A stretch of 49,873 bases of DNA from Paenibacillus phocaeensis (lineage in GTDB: Bacteria > Bacillota > Bacilli > Paenibacillales > Paenibacillaceae). Numbering within the stretch: the first letter of the stretch is position 1; every line of letters begins with the position of its first letter. A program made the position numbers and the translations under genes. The DNA lies in NCBI RefSeq assembly GCF_900021165.1, contig NZ_FCOQ01000031.1, positions 78,076 to 127,948 of the forward strand, written 5' to 3'. This document shows positions 23,637 to 31,172 of this stretch, in pieces. The notes under the pieces are model-generated. The model did not search any database. It worked only from the letters and a program-made list of their open reading frames with translations, and had not been told where the DNA came from.

Positions 23637-24602
23637 TCAAGGCCGCAAATGCTCGTGCAAAAAAGCGTACGCCTTCAACCGATGCTCGTCGGGCCCTTCC
23701 TCATGCCCCATAAACGGGTAAAGCAGCAGTTCCTTGCCACCTGCGGGATTGCGGTTGTACGCCGCAGCGATCGTCTCCGGCCAGCAGATCAAATCCTTGA
23801 AGCCCGCCGAATACAGCACGGGGATATTGATCTTTTCAGCCAAATTCAGATTGTCAAAATAACTCAGCGTCATAAGCACCTGCTCCAACGTTCCCGGGTT
23901 GCGATTGACGAATTCGGCGATTTCCGAGACGGAGCCGGTTGAATTCATCAAAGCGAATTCCAGATGGCACAGGTTCGGGACATTGGCGACCGCCGCGCGC
24001 GGGACCTCGCTTAACGCCGCCATCTGCAAAGCCAATCCTCCGCCCTGGCTTGTTCCGTACACCCCGATCCGCTCTGCGTCGATCTCGGGTTGAGCGCTCA
24101 CCCACTGCAACGCCTTCCAAGCGTCGATCGTCATCGCCAGGCCGTAGAACTTCTCCGGCTCCAGTAAACCTTGCGTCATCCATCCTTTGACGATGCCCCG
24201 GTCAGAGGCCAGGCGATTCCCCGTTTCTCCCGATTGCCCGCGCGTGTCCACCGCAAAAACGGCGTACCCCATCTGCAGCCAAACCGCATAATTTTCCGGA
24301 ATTCCCCGATGACATTGGTATCCTTGGTAAACCACCAGGCAAGGAAGTTTGCGGTCTCGCCCTTCCCCGCCGCTCGGAACCAAAAACCAGCCGTACAGCG
24401 GCGTCTCGTCGTAACCTTCAAACCTTACGCGGTGTGCGGCAACCCCTTGCATCAACGTATCCGCGGACTCCCGGCGGTCATGCAGCGGCTTGGCCGCAAA
24501 CCGCTCCAGCGTCCGGCTCCAAAACTCGCCGAAGTCCTCTCTGGCCGTTCGCTCAGCCCGGTACCGCGCTACCTCCGCCACCCGTTCCTGAATCGCTCCC
24601 AT
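23637..24602 (-). CDS. Acetyl esterase of the CE7 family (acetylxylan esterase / cephalosporin C deacetylase)
   Basis: 321 residues, an alpha/beta hydrolase of normal CE7 length. Family marks are RGQ (121-123), nucleophile motif GTSQGG with Ser185, Asp270 in GFKDLICWPE and His300 in MGHEEG. These match the S181/D269/H298 spacing of characterised CE7 enzymes (from memory). No signal peptide, so it removes acetyl or similar acyl groups from imported oligosaccharides in the cytoplasm. The ATG follows GGAGGAG. It is convergent with the AraC gene and stands alone. A role in the adjacent glycan locus is plausible but unproven. Confidence 0.92.
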   Translation of the reverse strand: MGAIQERVAEVARYRAERTAREDFGEFWSRTLERFAAKPLHDRRESADTLMQGVAAHRVRFEGYDETPLYGWFLVPSGGEGRDRKLPCLVVYQGYQCHRGIPENYAVWLQMGYAVFAVDTRGQSGETGNRLASDRGIVKGWMTQGLLEPEKFYGLAMTIDAWKALQWVSAQPEIDAERIGVYGTSQGGGLALQMAALSEVPRAAVANVPNLCHLEFALMNSTGSVSEIAEFVNRNPGTLEQVLMTLSYFDNLNLAEKINIPVLYSAGFKDLICWPETIAAAYNRNPAGGKELLLYPFMGHEEGPDEHRLKAYAFLHEHLRP

Positions 24603-24708
24603 GATTCGACTCCTCCGTTCATGTATTCGATAACCGAAAATGGAAAGACTGCATTTATTTTATCAAAGAAAACGTCAGCGGGGGAAACTTCTCGCCATAT
24701 ACCTAGAT

Positions 24709-24737
24709 TTGCTATGCATAAAAATTCTATGTATAAT
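24709..24737 (+). promoter_or_regulatory. Sigma-A-type promoter of the PadR operon
   Basis: TTGCTA (24709-24714), a 17-bp spacer and TATAAT (24732-24737) lie 30 bp before the PadR start codon. PadR proteins commonly repress their own promoter. Confidence 0.75.
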
Positions 24738-24767
24738 ACGGGTATGATTATGGAAGGTGGTGCCAAC

Positions 24768-25100
24768 TTGAAAGTAAATAAAGAGCTGCTCAAAGGGAGC
24801 ACCGGCATGCTGATCCTCACCCTTCTGAACGAGCGGGAACTGTACGGTTACCAACTCATCAAAGAGCTTGAACTTATGTCAGAAGGCGTGTTCGATTTGA
24901 AGGAGGGGACGCTCTATCCGATTCTTCACGCGATGGAGACGGAACACTGGCTTGAGTCCTATTGGGAGGAAGCCGAGGGACGGAAGCGCAAGTACTATCG
25001 GATCACGGACAGCGGCAAACGCCAGCTTCAAGAGAAAAAGCAGGAATGGCGACTATACGCCGGAGCCGTGAATCGTGTACTCGGGGAGGGACCGGCATGA
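24768..25100 (+). CDS. PadR-family transcriptional regulator
   Basis: 110 residues forming a winged helix with the family-typical opening KVNKELLKGSTGMLILTLL, then YGYQLIKEL, the wing FDLKEGTLYPILHAME and a C-terminal helix for dimerisation. The TTG at 24768-24770 is chosen because GGAAGGTGG lies at ideal spacing and the family begins at this point. Two ATGs just upstream (24744 and 24750) overlap the ribosome site. A much longer in-frame reading frame extends upstream through the promoter and is not real. It overlaps the following SEDS-like gene by 4 bp, so the two are one unit. PadR/membrane-protein pairs usually respond to envelope stress or antibiotics. Confidence 0.94.
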   Translation: MKVNKELLKGSTGMLILTLLNERELYGYQLIKELELMSEGVFDLKEGTLYPILHAMETEHWLESYWEEAEGRKRKYYRITDSGKRQLQEKKQEWRLYAGAVNRVLGEGPA

Positions 25101-26398
25101 TGCGTCCATTGCATCCGTTGCTGCAGGAGTACGTCAACCGGGTATGCGGACAAGTGAAAGCTCGTGAGTTGTGCCAAGAGATCAAAGAGGAACTATCCGG
25201 CCACTTGGACGAGCTATGGGAGTCCATGCGGGCCGAAGGGCTGGACGAAGATACGGCTGCGCAGCGGGCGATTGCCCGGATGGGCGACTCGGAATCGGTT
25301 GCGCAGGGATTAAACCGGGTGCACAAACCGCGCATCCCATGGGCCCTGCTATGCACCCTTGCGCTGCTGCTGACGATAGCGCTGATTGCCGTATATGCCG
25401 TGCAGCTTAGCTATAATGCCGGAAACGGATTTTTGTCCGACGCCGATTTGTTCGTTAGACAAACGATTTTTATGGGGCTTGGATTGGCGGTTCTATTCGC
25501 GCTTAGCCGGATCCATTACCGGAAATTGTCCGGCTATTCCTCGCTGATCTACGGACTGTCGGTGATGCTTATCCTGGCCGCGCACTTGGGGAGTCAGCAG
25601 ATTAACGGAGCGCGCGGTTATATCCTAGGCGGGATCAACCTCACGGCGCTATGTCCGTATCTCTTCACCGTTGCTGCGGCAGGATATTTTTCCCGGAGAG
25701 TTGAAGCACACCGGAACACTTTGTGGATGAGCTTTGTGTTCGGCATCCTCCCCTTGCTGTTGTTCGCGTCGATTCCGTCCTTTGCAAACCTGATATTCTA
25801 TGCCGTCACCTTCTCCCTCATGCTGTGCTTTTCAAGGCAGGGCTGGCGTTGGGTTACGGCGTACCTTTCCCTCGTTACAGCGGCCTTCTTGCTGCCGATA
25901 CTGCTAAGCGATGGCGGCCAGAACCGGCTGTTCGGATTTATTCTCCGAAATCGGGATCCGGAGGGGGCAGGCTATATCTATTTACAAATCGAGAAGGCCG
26001 TCCGTTCGGCCGGATGGCAGGGACACGGCTTCGGCTTGCCGATGCAAGAGCTGCCTGCCATTCATTCGGAAAGCCTGTTTACTTACCTGATCTACACGCT
26101 GGGTTGGACATTCGGCCTTATCGTTTTAGCAGGTGTCCTGCTGTTCATTTACCAGTTGGCTAAGGCGGCCATGACAGTAAGAGAAAATTACGGAAAAATG
26201 CTCATTGCCGGCCTCGGTTCTCTATTCGCTGTTCAATTCGCCTGGAGCGTCGGGATGTCGCTCGGGATCTTGCCTGTCTCGAAGGTACAGTTTCCCTTGA
26301 TCGGATACGGAGGAAGCGGTCTGCTGGCCCAAATGGCGGCCATCGGACTGATTTATAGCGTGTATCGGCGGAAGGATATGGTACGAGTGGGGGGATAA
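25097..26398 (+). CDS. FtsW/RodA/SpoVE-like membrane protein with HAAS-type N-terminal domain
   Basis: 433 residues. Residues 1-78 are a soluble helical domain resembling the HAAS or DUF1700 permease prefix (CQEIKEELSGHLDELWESM, ending AIARMGDSESVA). About nine to ten membrane helices of the SEDS family follow, with QINGARGYILGGI (168-180) and the C-terminal ILPVSKVQFPLIGYGGSG (391-408). Canonical SEDS glycosyltransferases have a QPSE-like motif after the NGAR segment and an invariant Asp in a TDFIF-like motif. Here the first region reads NLTALCPYL and the second reads SESLF (Glu325). No cognate PBP is adjacent. It may be a diverged or non-enzymatic SEDS protein. Start ATG overlaps the PadR stop (ATGA). 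Confidence 0.88.
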   Translation: MMRPLHPLLQEYVNRVCGQVKARELCQEIKEELSGHLDELWESMRAEGLDEDTAAQRAIARMGDSESVAQGLNRVHKPRIPWALLCTLALLLTIALIAVYAVQLSYNAGNGFLSDADLFVRQTIFMGLGLAVLFALSRIHYRKLSGYSSLIYGLSVMLILAAHLGSQQINGARGYILGGINLTALCPYLFTVAAAGYFSRRVEAHRNTLWMSFVFGILPLLLFASIPSFANLIFYAVTFSLMLCFSRQGWRWVTAYLSLVTAAFLLPILLSDGGQNRLFGFILRNRDPEGAGYIYLQIEKAVRSAGWQGHGFGLPMQELPAIHSESLFTYLIYTLGWTFGLIVLAGVLLFIYQLAKAAMTVRENYGKMLIAGLGSLFAVQFAWSVGMSLGILPVSKVQFPLIGYGGSGLLAQMAAIGLIYSVYRRKDMVRVGG

Positions 26399-26424
26399 CG
26401 TACCCACGGATGCTACTTCCCACG

Positions 26425-26607
26425 AAATGCAAATGTGCAGGTGACTAGACTAATTCTACCTGATACTGACCAATCAAATGTATAAATACATCTCTTAAGG
26501 GCTTCTCGATAAAAAAAGGGGATAAGAGTCGGAAATGAACTGCACTTTTACAGGTGAGGTGTCCGTCTCGGGGAAATTCGACGAAAATCGCATGCACTTT
26601 GGCATTT
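26425..26607. repeat. Possible inverted-repeat element in the gap 26399-26713
   Basis: AAATGCAAATGTGCA (26425-26439) and TGCACTTTGGCATTT (26593-26607) are complementary at 13 of 15 positions and bound about 183 bp. Inside are a second TGCACTTTTACAGGTG and a related GTGCAGGTG. No coding region is visible. It could be a small non-autonomous element or simply a diverged palindromic intergenic unit. Confidence 0.4.
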
Positions 26608-26627
26608 GGTGGCTGCTACTCTAATTA

Positions 26628-26654
26628 ACCGCCGGGGCATAAAGCCCCGGCGGT
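26628..26654. terminator. Hairpin terminator after the DUF1450 gene
   Basis: ACCGCCGGGGC and GCCCCGGCGGT form an 11-bp perfect stem with a 5-nt loop. On the minus strand it is followed by TTAATTAG, so it probably ends transcription of the gene that stops at 26714. It may also serve the plus-strand SEDS-like gene. Confidence 0.65.
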
Positions 26655-26713
26655 AATCGTTAAGCCGACATCATCAATCGGCCCGGATTTCAGAGGCTCA
26701 TAAGCCCGTTGTT

Positions 26714-26947
26714 TTATGATTTCGGTTTCTTCACAAACGGTGCAGCCTTGGCCAGCACCTCTTCTTCCGTTGGTGCGCTGACGTATCTGCCGTTGATATA
26801 TACGAATGCTCTTTTGCCGCACGGACCGCAATAAGATTTGCAGCCGACTTTGATCTCGGCGTCCGGCGCGAGCTTTTGCAACTTCGGTACAAACGTCTTC
26901 ATGCGGATATGATTGCATTTATCGCAAATCCGAATATCGTTAGCCAT
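26714..26947 (-). CDS. DUF1450 small cysteine-rich protein (YuzB-like)
   Basis: 77 residues. Cysteines at 8 and 11 (CDKC) and at 36, 40 and 43 (GCKSYCGPCGKRAFVYING) form the DUF1450 pattern, which resembles thioredoxin-like [2Fe-2S] ferredoxins. The ATG follows AAGGGA. It lies 31 bp downstream of an IscA/HesB-like gene on the same strand, so the two probably form a small operon linked to Fe-S or redox chemistry. The precise role of the family is not known. Confidence 0.85.
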   Translation of the reverse strand: MANDIRICDKCNHIRMKTFVPKLQKLAPDAEIKVGCKSYCGPCGKRAFVYINGRYVSAPTEEEVLAKAAPFVKKPKS

Positions 26948-26978
26948 GCCAGGTCCCTTCTTTATCGTTAGCTAAAGC

Positions 26979-27281
26979 TTAGTGATCCCCGTGATTGCCT
27001 TTGGATGGGTTGGTAATGACGAATCCTTCCTCCGGAAAATACAAATAATCGATCTTCAAGCCGTCGAGCAATGGGTCGGTGCCCTCCACGATCACATCGA
27101 TGTCCTTGTCCGTTTTGACGATTTGGTCGCCTTCGGCGGGCTTGGCCAAATCCAGGCCATAGTGGGCGTGATCGCCGTGAGAATGCGTAATGAATACCTT
27201 CAGCGCCATTCCCTGGTTCTCTTCCTTGCCCAATTCTTTTTGTATCACTTTCGCCGCATTGCGGGTAATTTTGACGTTCAT
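26979..27281 (-). CDS. HesB/IscA-like protein without cysteines
   Basis: 100 residues with the HesB/IscA fold signature (MNVKITRNAAKVIQKEL, HYGLDLAKPAEGDQIV, DGLKIDYLYFPEEGFVITNP). IscA/SufA carriers need a Cys near the middle and a C-terminal CxC. This protein has no cysteine at all. It instead has histidine clusters at HSHGDHAH (33-40) and the C-terminal GNHGDH. It may bind iron through His/Asp or have lost Fe-S function. The ATG follows AGGAGAG. It is upstream of, and probably cotranscribed with, the DUF1450 gene. Confidence 0.85.
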   Translation of the reverse strand: MNVKITRNAAKVIQKELGKEENQGMALKVFITHSHGDHAHYGLDLAKPAEGDQIVKTDKDIDVIVEGTDPLLDGLKIDYLYFPEEGFVITNPSKGNHGDH

Positions 27282-27362
27282 ATGATCTCTCCTATCTCAA
27301 AAAATGGCTTCCTAACATTCCTATTGTAAAGAAACGCCGCCCAACAAGCAAGGCCGAGGCAT

Positions 27363-27602
27363 TTAAACTCCCGGAAATTTCCGTTCCGTCCGGGTCACGA
27401 ACCCGTTCATCAGCAGCATCGTCACCGCCATGTCATCAATCGGAATCCAGGGGAGTACATCCGGTAGAACCCAATAGAGTAACGCCGGAACAACTAACAA
27501 CAGCTTGTCGGTGAACGGGACTTGGCCGGAAGTCAACAGCGGAAGAGTCCGGCGAAAAATATGGGACCAGCGACGAAGCGACCACCAGCTTTTCCATTTC
27601 AT
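27363..27602 (-). CDS. Small membrane protein, DUF1232/YkvA-like
   Basis: 79 residues. After a basic, Trp-rich N-terminus there is a hydrophobic segment followed by DVLPWIPIDDMAVTMLL, which resembles the DUF1232 core (a P-x-D-x-I-P-D-like turn between two helices). Function unknown. The ATG at 27600-27602 has better spacing from GGGAGG than the ATG two codons upstream. Downstream genes are on the same strand but 80 bp away, so it may be monocistronic. Confidence 0.6.
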   Translation of the reverse strand: MKWKSWWSLRRWSHIFRRTLPLLTSGQVPFTDKLLLVVPALLYWVLPDVLPWIPIDDMAVTMLLMNGFVTRTERKFPGV

Positions 27603-27728
27603 CTCCATTCCTCCCTGCCTGCCCTTGGGCCATAAATTTGCTATCCCGGTTAGGATACCCTATTTTAGCATGTTTCATGGCGCAAAAAAACGCCTGACGG
27701 CGTACCTTGGATGTCCCTCATGCTGCCC

Positions 27729-27829
27729 TTTGCACGATTATCCCTTTCATTCAGTGGGGGTTGGCATTACGGAGCAAGGCGAATTCCTTTCCAGGAATCG
27801 GCTCTGATCAAAGGGGATAATCGTGCAAA
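27729..27829. repeat. Inverted-repeat element, copy 2
   Basis: TTTGCACGATTATCCC (27729-27744) and its exact complement (27814-27829, 16 of 16) bound a 101-bp unit in the gap between the DUF1232-like and TraX genes. The ends match the element at 3523-3686; the interiors do not. Confidence 0.65.
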
Positions 27830-27887
27830 GCGTCCGGGCAAAAGATCCGGGACACCCTGATTCTGCCGTTACAGCCGTTACAAGCCG

Positions 27888-28511
27888 TTACAGCAGGTAC
27901 ACCAGCAGCGCCAACACGGCCAAATGCGCCGGATAGAAGGCCCTCCATACCCAGCGCGGAAGCCGCCAAGCTTCGAGCTGTCGCCACAGCCCGGGGCCGT
28001 AAGCAATCACGATCGTCGGCACAATGCTGGCCAATTGGATCACCCAGCCGTAAGCGAACAGATAAACGAGATTTAATACCAGGTGCATCGCCACCGCTTT
28101 TCCTTGGCCGGCATATTTGAAGATCAGCACCAGCAGCAACCCGTAAGCTCCGTAGTCGAACGGGAGCACTTCCATGATCACACAACAGCTTGCGATAATG
28201 ACCGCGGACAGCGGACCCGGTTTGACCGAATCCAGCATACGAAGCACCAAAGAAGAGACCAGCAAGGTCGCCACAACGTTTAATCCGTTCGTATCGAAAG
28301 CCAGCTGATAAGGGATTTGCGATAGGGCCGCAATCAGAAACAACCGAAATGCGTATTTTCGGTAATTGGAGGTATGCACATGCCCCTGAACCAGTGCGTA
28401 GGCATAGAGCGGGAAGGCAATCCGCCCGATCACCCGCCACAGTACTTCTCCGGGAAAAAACAGCAGCCCGACATGGTCGATCAGCATGGTAATCATGGCG
28501 ATCAATTGCAC
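27888..28511 (-). CDS. TraX-family membrane protein
   Basis: 207 residues, mostly membrane helices, with the TraX hallmarks at the N-terminus (LIAMITMLIDHVGLLFFPG, then GRIAFPLYAYALVQG) and FDYGAYGLLLVL in the middle. TraX of the F plasmid acetylates pilin, but chromosomal TraX proteins of Firmicutes are uncharacterised putative membrane acyltransferases. The GTG at 28509-28511 is chosen for its spacing from AAAGGAG; a GTG three codons upstream overlaps that site. No conjugation genes are near, so a plasmid origin is not suggested. Confidence 0.88.
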   Translation of the reverse strand: MQLIAMITMLIDHVGLLFFPGEVLWRVIGRIAFPLYAYALVQGHVHTSNYRKYAFRLFLIAALSQIPYQLAFDTNGLNVVATLLVSSLVLRMLDSVKPGPLSAVIIASCCVIMEVLPFDYGAYGLLLVLIFKYAGQGKAVAMHLVLNLVYLFAYGWVIQLASIVPTIVIAYGPGLWRQLEAWRLPRWVWRAFYPAHLAVLALLVYLL

Positions 28512-28631
28512 GGCCTTCACTCCTTTCGTCCATCTCCGAGGTTCGTAAAATTTTGATTTTCAAATATTGCAATATTCAGTAGACTGAAATTACGCCGCTA
28601 CGGCGCTGCCAACATAGATAGGGGAGTCATC

Positions 28632-29543
28632 ATGTATTTGTTTATTGTAAATCCGAATGCGGGGAACGGCGAAGGCCGCCGAACCTGGAACAAAATCAGC
28701 AAACAGCTACGCCGGCGCGGCATCCCATACGAGCATGCCCTCACGGACAGCAAGGAGCAAGCGCATACATTTCTTCAGGAGCGCTTATCCAGCCAGCAGG
28801 CCTGGAAGGCGGTAGGTGTTGTTGGCGGCGATGGCACGATCCACAGCCTCCTGCCTGCGCTGCGCCACTCCGGGGTGCCGCTGGCCGTATTCTCAGCCGG
28901 GTCGGGCAATGACACCGCTCGCGGCTTCGGCCTCCCGCGTCGTCCGCTTGCCGCGCTGGACGTGATGCTGCACGGCCGTCCGGAATCGGCCGATTTGATC
29001 GCCGTCTCAGGTCGCAGCACGCTGACCGCATTGGCTGTCGGATTCGACGCCGAAGTTGCCCGGAACGTCAACCGCAGCCGCTATAAGAAAATATGCAATG
29101 CCTTGGGTCTTGGCAGGCTGGCTTATATCATCGGCATCTTCCACACCCTGCTCAGCTATAGGCCCGGTCCATTAAACGTTGATTGCGACGGGATCGCCTA
29201 CCGATTCGAATCCGCCTGGCTGACGGCCATCAACAATGTCGACAGCTATGGCGGCGGACTGTCCATCTGCCCGGGCGCAAGGCCAGGGGACGGCGTGCTT
29301 GATCTTTGCGTCGTCCACGATTGCTCGAAGCTGAAGCTGCTGCTATTATTTCCAACCGTATTGTTTGGGGCTCATACGAAGTTTTCGTTCGTCACGATGC
29401 TGAGGGGCCGAAATATAACGGTCTCCAGTCCGATCCCCCGCCTCGCCTTGGGTGACGGGGAAGAAGTTGCCGCCACGCCGCTGAATGCTTCGGCGGATCC
29501 CGGTGCCATCCAAATCCTGCGCCCCGCAGAGGAAACCCCGTAA
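28632..29543 (+). CDS. Diacylglycerol/sphingosine kinase-family lipid kinase
   Basis: 303 residues with the DAGK catalytic domain: opening YLFIVNPNAGNGEG, nucleotide loop GGDGT (65-69) and SGNDTARG (91-98), then the C-terminal beta-sandwich with DNVDSYGGGLSICPGA-type sequence and DGVLDLCVV. It phosphorylates a lipid such as diacylglycerol at the inner face of the membrane, although the YegS/YtlR relatives differ in substrate. The ATG follows GGGGAG. It is a single gene ending at a strong bidirectional terminator. Confidence 0.92.
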   Translation: MYLFIVNPNAGNGEGRRTWNKISKQLRRRGIPYEHALTDSKEQAHTFLQERLSSQQAWKAVGVVGGDGTIHSLLPALRHSGVPLAVFSAGSGNDTARGFGLPRRPLAALDVMLHGRPESADLIAVSGRSTLTALAVGFDAEVARNVNRSRYKKICNALGLGRLAYIIGIFHTLLSYRPGPLNVDCDGIAYRFESAWLTAINNVDSYGGGLSICPGARPGDGVLDLCVVHDCSKLKLLLLFPTVLFGAHTKFSFVTMLRGRNITVSSPIPRLALGDGEEVAATPLNASADPGAIQILRPAEETP

Positions 29544-29561
29544 AGCCGTCAGGCCGTGGTC

Positions 29562-29603
29562 AAAAAAACCTTTGGTCGGGAGCAACCCGCCAAAGGTTTT
29601 TTT
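29562..29603. terminator. Bidirectional rho-independent terminator
   Basis: AAAAAAACCTTTGG and its complement flank a GC-rich inner stem (CGGG/CCCG). The A-run and T-run allow termination of the lipid kinase on the plus strand and glutamate racemase on the minus strand. Confidence 0.92.
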
Positions 29604-29612
29604 ATATCTTCC

Positions 29613-30431
29613 CTACCCTGCCGGGCTAGACACCTGCCAAACGATCGGCGTGAGCTCGATTTGTTCTCCCAGCCATTGGCGGGCGATCTTGCGGAACATC
29701 TCCGCATCCCCGCTGCAGAAGAACTGATGCACCGGGAGGCGGCTTCCGCGAGCCAGACAACCGCGCTGGTGCAGTACCGTGCTGATCTCCCTCGCAGTTT
29801 CGTCCGCAGAACTGATCAGCTTCACCTTGGAGCCCATCACTTGCTGAATCGGGTCTTTCAGGAAGGGATAATGAGTACAACCTAGAATCAGGCAGTCGAT
29901 CGGATGCTGCTTCATCCCCCGCAGCGACTGCTGCACGACGTGCAGCGCTTCCTTCGTTTCATACAACCCTTGTTCGACCAGGGGGACGAACTCGGGACAA
30001 GCCTCGCTGACGATTTCGGTTTGCGGATTGAGCTCCCGTAACGCCGCGGTATAAGCTCCGCTTCGGATCGTTCCCACCGTTCCGATCACCCCGATCTTCC
30101 CCGTTTTCGTGGCGCTGATCGCCGCTCTTGCACCGGGGTGGATCACGCCGATCACGGGGACATCGACCTTCGCTTTAATGAAATCGAGCGCAGCTGCCGT
30201 CGCCGTATTACAAGCGATCACAATCATTTTGGGTTGAAATTGAATCAAATAATCGACGATTTGCTCGGTAAACAAGCGGACTTCTTCGGGCGATCTTGGA
30301 CCGTAGGGAGCTCGGGCTGTATCTCCGAAGTAAATGATTTTCTCTCTGGGAAGCTGCCTCATCACTTCCTTGCAGACAGTAAGGCCTCCCACTCCCGAGT
30401 CTAGTATAGCGATAGCTTGCTGCACGAACAT
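29613..30431 (-). CDS. racE: Glutamate racemase
   Basis: 272 residues, the normal length. Motifs are AILDSGVGG (Asp11, Ser12), YFGDTARAPYG, catalytic Cys74 in ACNTAT and Cys185 in GCTHYP, the same numbering as B. subtilis RacE. It makes D-glutamate for peptidoglycan. The ATG at 30429-30431 follows AAGGAT. Single gene, ending at a bidirectional terminator. Confidence 0.97.
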   Translation of the reverse strand: MFVQQAIAILDSGVGGLTVCKEVMRQLPREKIIYFGDTARAPYGPRSPEEVRLFTEQIVDYLIQFQPKMIVIACNTATAAALDFIKAKVDVPVIGVIHPGARAAISATKTGKIGVIGTVGTIRSGAYTAALRELNPQTEIVSEACPEFVPLVEQGLYETKEALHVVQQSLRGMKQHPIDCLILGCTHYPFLKDPIQQVMGSKVKLISSADETAREISTVLHQRGCLARGSRLPVHQFFCSGDAEMFRKIARQWLGEQIELTPIVWQVSSPAG

Positions 30432-30553
30432 ACCGCATCCTTCATGTTTAGTTTAAATTCCCTCTCGTTACTTTATGACTCCGGTCTGCAAAGGGTACCT
30501 AAATCTTAACCTAATTTGCGGTGCAAGAAAACCCGCAATGTTCGATTAAACGG

Positions 30554-30580
30554 GAAAAAGACCCGTCTAGGGTCTTTTTC
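30554..30580. terminator. Rho-independent terminator after the YtxH gene
   Basis: GAAAAAGACCC and its complement form an 11-bp stem with a 5-nt loop, with T-runs in both directions. It lies about 35 bp beyond the YtxH stop codon. Confidence 0.9.
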
Positions 30581-30613
30581 GGGCTATCGCTGGGGGTAAC
30601 AAATAACTGAGCG

Positions 30614-31051
30614 TTATTTGTTCTCTTCGCTCTCGGCCGTTGCTGCTGCCTCCGAAGCTGCAACTTCCAGTTCGCCGTCTTCTGTTGCTTCTTCCCCTGT
30701 CACAACGCTAAGAACAACCGTCTCTTCTTCGATCACAGGCTGCTCTTCATCCGAAAATTCAGACACTTGAGCAACCTCTTCCACTACAGTGACGTCCTTC
30801 GCGGATCGGAGGTTTTGGATTTCGCTGATCAGGCCTCCAGCGGCTTCCTTCACTCTGCCCACAATCACGGTGCTTTGCTCCGATACTTTGCCGGCAACTT
30901 CCTGCGTTTTCTCGCCAACCTGGCGTGCGCCGTCGGCAATATCCTTCCGAAGCTCTTTCCCGGCTTTAGGGGCAAATAACAGCGCCGTTACCGCACCTGC
31001 AACCGTACCGATGGCAGCACCCCATAACCAACCCTTGTTCCCTTTGCTCAC
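30614..31051 (-). CDS. YtxH-domain protein
   Basis: 145 residues. It starts KGNKGWLWGAAIGTVAGAVTALLFAPKAGKELR, a glycine-rich membrane segment followed by the YtxH domain and an amphipathic helical stretch. It ends in a long acidic Glu/Val/Ala tail. YtxH proteins are small membrane-associated general stress proteins of unknown mechanism. The GTG at 31049-31051 follows GGAGAG. It is ended by the terminator at 30554-30580. Confidence 0.9.
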   Translation of the reverse strand: MSKGNKGWLWGAAIGTVAGAVTALLFAPKAGKELRKDIADGARQVGEKTQEVAGKVSEQSTVIVGRVKEAAGGLISEIQNLRSAKDVTVVEEVAQVSEFSDEEQPVIEEETVVLSVVTGEEATEDGELEVAASEAAATAESEENK

Positions 31052-31172
31052 GACTCATCTCTCCTTTTCGGCATCTCTCCGCGAATGCCCATATCGATAA
31101 TGCATTATAAGCAGTAATGGTCTGTCCGGTCACACCTGGTAGGAATTATTTTTGGGCTTGTCCGTCCGAAAA

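Noticed and set aside
24171..24767. N-terminal extension of the PadR protein
   Set aside because: The open frame runs through the promoter and through the opposite-strand esterase gene. The family starts at the TTG at 24768 with a good ribosome site.
27888..28511. Conjugative element because of TraX
   Set aside because: No relaxase, coupling protein or type IV secretion genes are near; chromosomal TraX homologues are common in Firmicutes.
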